A DNA stretch of 9,430 nt from Elusimicrobiota bacterium. Lineage in GTDB: Bacteria > Elusimicrobiota > Elusimicrobia > UBA1565 > UBA9628. Location of the stretch: assembly GCA_028871595.1 (NCBI GenBank), contig JAGWMT010000113.1, positions 1-9,430 of the forward strand. The letters are read 5' to 3'. Position numbers and translations under genes: made by a program. Shown piece by piece: positions 6,023 to 9,430 of the stretch. The first letter of the stretch is position 1; every line of letters starts with the position of its first letter. The notes beneath the pieces were generated by a model. The model was not told the DNA's origin. It did not search any database and was given only the letters and a program-made list of their open reading frames with translations.

Positions 6023-7938
6023 TTCCGGGCGAAGAAGCCCACCGGCACCAGTTGGAAGCCGATGTGGTACGCCGGCATCACCGGCCAGTCCTCGGGACGA
6101 GGCACGTGAGTCATCCCGAAGGTGTACCAGAGCACCAGGTCCTTGCCGTCGATGTTCCGGTCGGCCTTCGTCCACGCCGGCAGCCCCTGTCCGGGCGGGC
6201 CCTGGTTCGGGTAGGGGCCCGCGGCGTACATCTCGTCGTCGGACTCGCGCGTGACCCAGACGTGGTGATCCACGAAGCGGCCTTTCCGGCGGACCGGCGA
6301 GGACGGCAGCAGGTAGGGGACGCTATTCTCCGCGGGAAGCAGGGCGTAGCCCGTCGGCCCGCCCAACTCGTTCTTCGCCGACGCCGACTCGACGATCCAT
6401 TTGCGCGCCGTCGCCATGTTCAGGTCGCGCTGGGCGGCGAGCTCGTGGGTCAGCGGCCGCGCGGTCATCAGGATCGCGTTGCCCAGGGGATTGTCCTTGC
6501 CGGGCGGCGCCGAGCGCGTCTCGACTTCGACCACGCGGTTGTCGGTGCCGTCCACGTCGAAGTCCAGCCGGAAGTTGAAAAAGTGCTGGTGGTGCGGGGC
6601 GACGACGCCGGGCGCGACCAGGTGGCCGTAGGCGGCCTTCGGGTCGTGATGCGCTTCCATATGATTCTGCGCGTTCACGCCCTTGGCCAGCATGATGCCC
6701 GACAGCGCCGCGTCCATGGCGATAGTGCCGTCCTGGCGGAACACCCAGGAGATCTGGTAGTCGTAGTTGCTGATGGTGGCGATGAAGCACAGCACCAGCT
6801 CGCGCGAGCGCCGCGCCTGGTTCTGGTTGCTGACGTAGGTGTCCAGGTGCTTCCACTGGAGCCCGCCGTCGCGTTCGTACAGCGCCATCGCCTTCTCGAC
6901 CGTGTAGGGCTTCCCCCGGTCGTCGGCGAAATCCGCGTTGATGAACGTGGCGTTGGCGGGGACGTCGGTCTTCGGGTCGATGGGGCCGGCCATGCGGCCG
7001 ATCCCGTATTCCCCCTCGTCGAAGGCGTTGCGGAAGCTCCAGTTGGAGTCCGCGTCGCCGTACGGCACCAGCATGTCGGACAAGGACGCCCGGTACAGGA
7101 TGGGGCGCAGCTTCGCGCCGTCCTGATACGAGACCTGGTACAGCACCGGGCCCTCGCGCGGATGGAGCGTGAAATGGAACACCCAGTTCTGCCAGCGCAC
7201 TTCATGGCCGTTCAAGGTGAAACTGGGGCCCTCGGGCTGGGAGATCACCAGGGGCTTGAGCCCGGCGCGCGCGGGCGGAACCGACGCCGAGTCGAAATCT
7301 CCCTTCGCCGCGGCCACGGGGACCACCCCGGTGTCCACCACGTCGATGACCTTGCGGGTGTTCGCGTCCACCAGGGCCACGACGCCCTCGACGGGGTGCG
7401 CGTAAGGGTTCTTGTTGCCCTCGGACAGGTACGCCAGGCCGCGCAGCAGCCGATGGCCCAGGGCTTTTTCGCCGGCGCTCATGGGCCCCGCGGCCCACAG
7501 GTCCACCCACAGCTTGTCGGGATCCAGGCCGCGCTTGATCATCGCGGCGCGCCACTTCGGGTCCGCGCGCACCACGGCGGGGAATTCGTCGAACTCGCTG
7601 AGCATCACGTTGGGCTGCGCGCCGGGACGCGCGGTCCAGGAGACCAGGGACTTCGTCGCCAGGTTCACGACGGCCTCGCTCATCTTGTTGGCGGTCCGGT
7701 CGTAAACCACCAACGCGGCCTCGCGGCGGCAGGGCTCGCCGGGCTTCCAGGCGAGCACCTCGGCCTTCGGCGGCTCCTTGAGCACGACCGACGGGAAGAA
7801 CACATCCTCGGGCAGGGATTCGGCGGACTTGACGGTCGCGACGGCCAGCGCCGTCTCCTCAGGCGTCAGCGGATCCAACGGGTACTCGGCCGCCGCGGGC
7901 GCAGCCAAGAGGGCGGACAGGAGCAGAGGGAGTATCAT
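6001..7938 (-). CDS. tynA: Secreted copper (topaquinone) amine oxidase, TynA type
   Basis: Oxidises primary amines with O2 to an aldehyde, ammonia and hydrogen peroxide, outside the cytoplasm. The 645-residue protein starts with a short Sec signal peptide (hydrophobic 2-17, likely cut after AAA17). The catalytic machinery is complete: TISNYDY (388-394) with Tyr392 as the residue self-converted to topaquinone, catalytic base Asp307 in NAFDEGEYG, copper ligands His450 and His452 in HQHFFNFRLD, and the third ligand His611 in MTHVPRPEDWP. The 159-residue gap between the second and third histidines equals that in the Arthrobacter enzyme. The residue two before the base is Ala305, where the Arthrobacter and E. 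coli enzymes have a gate tyrosine, suggesting an open active site. The two cysteines of a disulfide known in some family members are replaced (Val326, Ala352). The extra N-terminal domain of E. coli TynA is absent, in line with the shorter length. The gene converges on the FAD oxidoreductase. The native substrate is unknown. Confidence 0.96.
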   Translation of the reverse strand: MILPLLLSALLAAPAAAEYPLDPLTPEETALAVATVKSAESLPEDVFFPSVVLKEPPKAEVLAWKPGEPCRREAALVVYDRTANKMSEAVVNLATKSLVSWTARPGAQPNVMLSEFDEFPAVVRADPKWRAAMIKRGLDPDKLWVDLWAAGPMSAGEKALGHRLLRGLAYLSEGNKNPYAHPVEGVVALVDANTRKVIDVVDTGVVPVAAAKGDFDSASVPPARAGLKPLVISQPEGPSFTLNGHEVRWQNWVFHFTLHPREGPVLYQVSYQDGAKLRPILYRASLSDMLVPYGDADSNWSFRNAFDEGEYGIGRMAGPIDPKTDVPANATFINADFADDRGKPYTVEKAMALYERDGGLQWKHLDTYVSNQNQARRSRELVLCFIATISNYDYQISWVFRQDGTIAMDAALSGIMLAKGVNAQNHMEAHHDPKAAYGHLVAPGVVAPHHQHFFNFRLDFDVDGTDNRVVEVETRSAPPGKDNPLGNAILMTARPLTHELAAQRDLNMATARKWIVESASAKNELGGPTGYALLPAENSVPYLLPSSPVRRKGRFVDHHVWVTRESDDEMYAAGPYPNQGPPGQGLPAWTKADRNIDGKDLVLWYTFGMTHVPRPEDWPVMPAYHIGFQLVPVGFFARNPALDLP

Positions 7939-7944
7939 CCGGAG

Positions 7945-7950
7945 AAATTA
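7945..7950 (-). promoter_or_regulatory. Likely -10 box of the copper amine oxidase gene (TAATTT)
   Basis: On the minus strand TAATTT is followed by CTCCGG and then directly the ATG (7936-7938). No Shine-Dalgarno sequence precedes this start, so a leaderless transcript is likely. The box lies inside a small inverted repeat, AAATT (7945-7949) and AATTT (7953-7957), which might be an operator or chance in an AT-rich patch. A clear -35 match is not visible; TTGCGT 15 bases upstream is a weak candidate. Confidence 0.4.
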
Positions 7951-7993
7951 GCAATTTTCACATTCACGCAATCCCCTCCGCGCGCGCAGCCCC

Positions 7994-7999
7994 TACAAT
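7994..7999 (+). promoter_or_regulatory. Likely -10 box of the EAL gene (TACAAT)
   Basis: TACAAT matches the sigma-70 -10 consensus at five of six positions and ends 6 bases before the ATG at 8006, so transcription would start at the ATG itself. The preceding bases (CAGCGA) contain no Shine-Dalgarno site. No convincing -35 box is seen at 16-18 bases upstream, where the sequence is C-rich. Confidence 0.45.
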
Positions 8000-8005
8000 C
8001 AGCGA

Positions 8006-8806
8006 ATGTTCTCCGAATACCCGATCGAAGCCGACCTACCCCTCGTGCTGGAGCGGCAGGAGCTGCTCCTGGACTACCAGCCGCAGGTGGACGCCCGCAC
8101 CGGCCGCGTCGTCGCCGTGGAGGCGCTGCTGCGCTGGCGCCACCCGGAGCGCGGCCTGATCTCCCCCGCCGTGTTCATCCCCGCCGCGGAACGCACCGGG
8201 CTGATCCTGCCCATCGGCGACTGGGTCCTGCGCGCGGCCTGCCGGCAAAGCCGCCGCTGGCTGGACGCGGGGCTGGCCCCGGTGCGCATGGCGGTCAACC
8301 TCTCCGCGCGGCAGTTCTCCGACGAGCGCCTGGCGCGCCGCGTCCAAGACGCGTTGGACGGGGCCGGACTGGAGGCGCGGGACCTGGAGCTTGAGATCAC
8401 CGAGAGCATGATGGCGTGGGATCCCGACGCGGCGTCCCGCATCGTCTCCGCGCTTCGCGCCTCGGGCGTGCGCCTGATGATCGACGATTTCGGCACGGGG
8501 TACTCCTCTTTGGCGTCGCTCAAGCGCTTCCCGGTGGACGGGCTGAAACTGGACCGCGCCTTCGTCTCCCATCTGCCGCACGACCGCTACGACGCCGCCA
8601 TCACGCGCGCCGTCGTGGAGCTGGCGCAGGACTTGCGGCTGGACCTGGTCGCCGAGGGCGTGGAGACCGACGATCAACGCCTGTTTCTGACCGGTCTGGG
8701 CTGCGGGATCCTGCAGGGCTACCTGACCGGCCGGCCGCAGGCCCCGGAGCGCGTCGCCCAGCTTCTGCGCCTCAAAGGGAGGACGCGCGCGAAAACCCCC
8801 GTCTAG
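8006..8806 (+). CDS. Stand-alone EAL-domain cyclic-di-GMP phosphodiesterase
   Basis: Hydrolyses cyclic di-GMP to pGpG in the cytoplasm, lowering the second messenger that favours biofilm over motility. The 266 residues are essentially one EAL domain with no sensor, GGDEF or membrane segment. The signature Glu39-Ala40-Leu41 (VEALLRW) is intact. Other expected metal and catalytic residues are present at the spacing known from Pseudomonas RocR: Asn98 (NLSARQF), Glu130 (ELEITES), Asp160-Asp161 (IDDFGTGYSSL), Lys181 (GLKLDR), Glu217 (VAEGVET) and Gln237 (LQGY). It should therefore be an active enzyme rather than a degenerate binding domain. The ATG at 8006 is the first in-frame ATG and sits 6 bases after a good -10 box. 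It is divergent from the copper amine oxidase with 67 bases between them, so the two may share control, and it converges on an XRE regulator. A short basic tail (RLKGRTRAK) ends the protein. Confidence 0.95.
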   Translation: MFSEYPIEADLPLVLERQELLLDYQPQVDARTGRVVAVEALLRWRHPERGLISPAVFIPAAERTGLILPIGDWVLRAACRQSRRWLDAGLAPVRMAVNLSARQFSDERLARRVQDALDGAGLEARDLELEITESMMAWDPDAASRIVSALRASGVRLMIDDFGTGYSSLASLKRFPVDGLKLDRAFVSHLPHDRYDAAITRAVVELAQDLRLDLVAEGVETDDQRLFLTGLGCGILQGYLTGRPQAPERVAQLLRLKGRTRAKTPV

Positions 8807-8836
8807 CCGTCGGTGGGCTCCGCACCTTCTCCCCGA

Positions 8837-8926
8837 TTGGTTCTTTGCTTTTTGGCAATTAATCCCTCATTAACCGCGATTCAAACGCCGGAGCACCGAT
8901 CAATTTGCTCCTGGGCAAAGAACCAA
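8837..8926. repeat. 90-base inverted-repeat element with two internal hairpins
   Basis: Perfect 12-base arms, TTGGTTCTTTGC (8837-8848) and GCAAAGAACCAA (8915-8926), enclose 66 bases that contain two further inverted repeats: TTAAT/ATTAA (8859-8863 and 8869-8873) and GGAGCA/TGCTCC (8890-8895 and 8906-8911). Together they could fold into a stem closing a three-way junction. The segment is clearly more AT-rich than the genes around it and fills most of the 137-base gap between the convergent EAL and XRE genes. A tract of A follows the right arm and no T tract follows either arm, so it does not look like a simple terminator. It could be a small non-autonomous mobile element, a structured 3' end, or a protein-binding site. 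No target duplication is evident. Confidence 0.5.
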
Positions 8927-8943
8927 AAATAAAAGGCGACGAC

Positions 8944-9264
8944 TCAGCGCCATCTCTTTCCGGAAAGCATCCCAGCCAAACGCCGGTCTTTTCGCCGCTG
9001 GCTTTCTTCGTCCAGCAGATCGCCGGCTTCGTCGCAGATCTCGAACAACTCCAAATCAATCCTGTAGCCCAACCCCGCGTACAGCTTCAGGAAAGTCGAG
9101 AGCTGCGAATCCCTCCCCTCTTCGACGCGACTGACCTGGGACACGTTTACCCCCGCCTCGTCGGCCAGCTGCTTTTGCGAAAGGCGCCGTTCCAAACGCA
9201 GCTCCCGCAATCGCGCCCCGTTCTCGGCCACCCGACGAAGCTCCCACCCCGGCTCCAGATCCAT
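8944..9264 (-). CDS. XRE-family (HipB-like) transcriptional regulator
   Basis: A small cytoplasmic DNA-binding protein of 106 residues. A lambda-repressor-type helix-turn-helix spans about 17-65, with the core LSQKQLADEAGVNVSQVSR (28-46) followed by VEEG. The segment SQLSTFLKLYAGLGYRIDL after the helix-turn-helix resembles the end of the HipB antitoxin domain. The C-terminal part (72-106) is acidic then basic and carries no second domain I recognise. HipB-type proteins normally pair with a toxin, but the gene downstream is the convergent EAL gene and the upstream gene is divergent, so no partner is visible. The ATG at 9264 is the longest start. A GTG at 9231 with GGGAG 9 bases upstream is an alternative that keeps the whole helix-turn-helix. 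Its role is unknown; autoregulation and control of the divergent gene are the usual options. Confidence 0.85.
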   Translation of the reverse strand: MDLEPGWELRRVAENGARLRELRLERRLSQKQLADEAGVNVSQVSRVEEGRDSQLSTFLKLYAGLGYRIDLELFEICDEAGDLLDEESQRRKDRRLAGMLSGKRWR

Positions 9265-9267
9265 CCT

Positions 9268-9273
9268 ATCGTA
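9268..9273 (-). promoter_or_regulatory. Possible -10 box of the XRE gene (TACGAT)
   Basis: TACGAT on the minus strand lies 3 bases before the ATG at 9262-9264 with no Shine-Dalgarno site between. The spacing is shorter than in the other leaderless candidates here, and could instead favour the downstream GTG start at 9231. It is overlapped by the left half of the inverted repeat at 9269-9290. Confidence 0.25.
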
Positions 9274-9290
9274 CGGCTTGGCCCCTACGA
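9269..9290. promoter_or_regulatory. Candidate operator in the XRE / right-edge gene divergent region
   Basis: TCGTA (9269-9273) and TACGA (9286-9290) form a 5-base inverted repeat with a 12-base spacer, a form suited to a dimeric XRE repressor. The left half overlaps the possible -10 box of the XRE gene. The arms are short, so chance is a real alternative. Confidence 0.22.
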
Positions 9291-9309
9291 AAGTTCCATC
9301 AAAAACGGC

Positions 9310-9315
9310 TAAAAT
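9310..9315 (+). promoter_or_regulatory. Likely -10 box of the right-edge gene (TAAAAT)
   Basis: TAAAAT matches the -10 consensus at five of six positions and ends 5 bases before the ATG at 9321. AAGG (9316-9319) is one base from the ATG, too close for a normal ribosome binding site, so a leaderless start is likely. No good -35 match is seen 16-18 bases upstream. Confidence 0.42.
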
Positions 9316-9320
9316 AAGGC

Positions 9321-9430
9321 ATGGCCAAGAAAGTGAAGGCGGACCCCGCCGGGCAGCCCTTCCAGTACCCGCTGAAGCGTCAGTTCGTCGAGCCGGACTG
9401 GACGCGACTGCCCGGGTATAAGAACGTCAC
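9321..9430 (+). CDS. 5' end of a probable lysine 2,3-aminomutase (KamA-type radical SAM protein), truncated at the right edge
   Basis: Thirty-six codons are present and the frame is open to the window edge. The peptide begins MAKKVKADPAGQPFQYPLKR and continues FVEPDWTRLPGYKNV. The EPDW-x-R-L-P-G-x-x-x-V pattern resembles the N-terminus of KamA-family lysine 2,3-aminomutases, where it precedes a DEW/WQ segment and the radical SAM domain. Those parts lie outside the window, so the call rests on a short stretch remembered from the family. If correct, the enzyme would use S-adenosylmethionine, a 4Fe-4S cluster and pyridoxal phosphate to turn L-lysine into L-beta-lysine in the cytoplasm. It is divergent from the XRE regulator with a 56-base gap, so that regulator may control it. 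No functional link to the amine-oxidase genes is shown. Confidence 0.5.
   Translation, partial: MAKKVKADPAGQPFQYPLKRQFVEPDWTRLPGYKNV

Noticed and set aside
6052..8394. A 780-codon plus-strand open frame opposite the copper amine oxidase and running into the EAL gene
   Set aside because: It is antisense to a complete amine oxidase and crosses the divergent promoter region. Its composition is that of a GC-driven shadow.
8807..8836. GGTG/CACC mini-hairpin after the EAL stop as a terminator
   Set aside because: The stem is only 4 bases and no T tract follows it.
8837..8926. The inverted-repeat element as an integron attC site
   Set aside because: The expected RYYYAAC and GTTRRRY core boxes are not present at the ends, and no integrase or cassette array is seen.
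8905..9312. A 135-codon plus-strand open frame opposite the XRE gene
   Set aside because: It covers the helix-turn-helix gene on the other strand and has no recognisable domain; its start lies inside the inverted-repeat element.
1..9430. CRISPR arrays, tRNA or rRNA genes, insertion sequences
   Set aside because: No direct-repeat arrays, no tRNA-like clover with a CCA end, and no transposase motifs were seen on either strand.

Overview
The window is GC-rich bacterial DNA (about two thirds G+C by eye) with long shadow reading frames opposite the real genes. Genes are tightly packed. Exported enzymes with Tat and Sec signals, an EAL-domain protein and well-formed Shine-Dalgarno sites inside the operon point to a free-living, probably diderm, aerobic-capable bacterium. 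The phylum cannot be fixed from this stretch; no rRNA, tRNA or other marker is present.

Region 1 (about 1-4409, minus strand) is an operon read right to left: an APC-superfamily amino acid/choline-type permease, a GbsA-like betaine/amino-aldehyde dehydrogenase, a second aldehyde dehydrogenase, and the first codons of one more gene cut by the left edge. Gaps are 10-20 bases and each internal start has a ribosome binding site.

Region 2 (about 4410-7938) holds two exported oxidoreductases facing each other tail to tail. One is a Tat-signal FAD oxidoreductase of the flavin amine oxidase superfamily (plus strand, divergent from the permease operon). The other is a Sec-signal copper amine oxidase of the TynA type (minus strand) with its topaquinone tyrosine, catalytic base and copper histidines all present. 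The simplest reading of regions 1 and 2 is an amine-use island: primary amines (and perhaps polyamines or choline-like compounds) are oxidised outside the cytoplasm to aldehydes, or taken up by the permease, and the aldehydes are oxidised to acids by the two cytoplasmic dehydrogenases.

Region 3 (about 7939-9430) holds a stand-alone c-di-GMP phosphodiesterase (EAL domain, all catalytic residues present) divergent from the amine oxidase, a 90-base inverted-repeat element, an orphan HipB-like XRE regulator, and the 5' end of a gene that resembles lysine 2,3-aminomutase.

The gene content is mostly recognisable. The features most worth a second look are a repeated promoter layout that suggests leaderless mRNAs at the head of most transcription units, the unassigned exported FAD enzyme paired with the copper amine oxidase, the folded 90-base repeat at 8837-8926, and the regulator without a partner.
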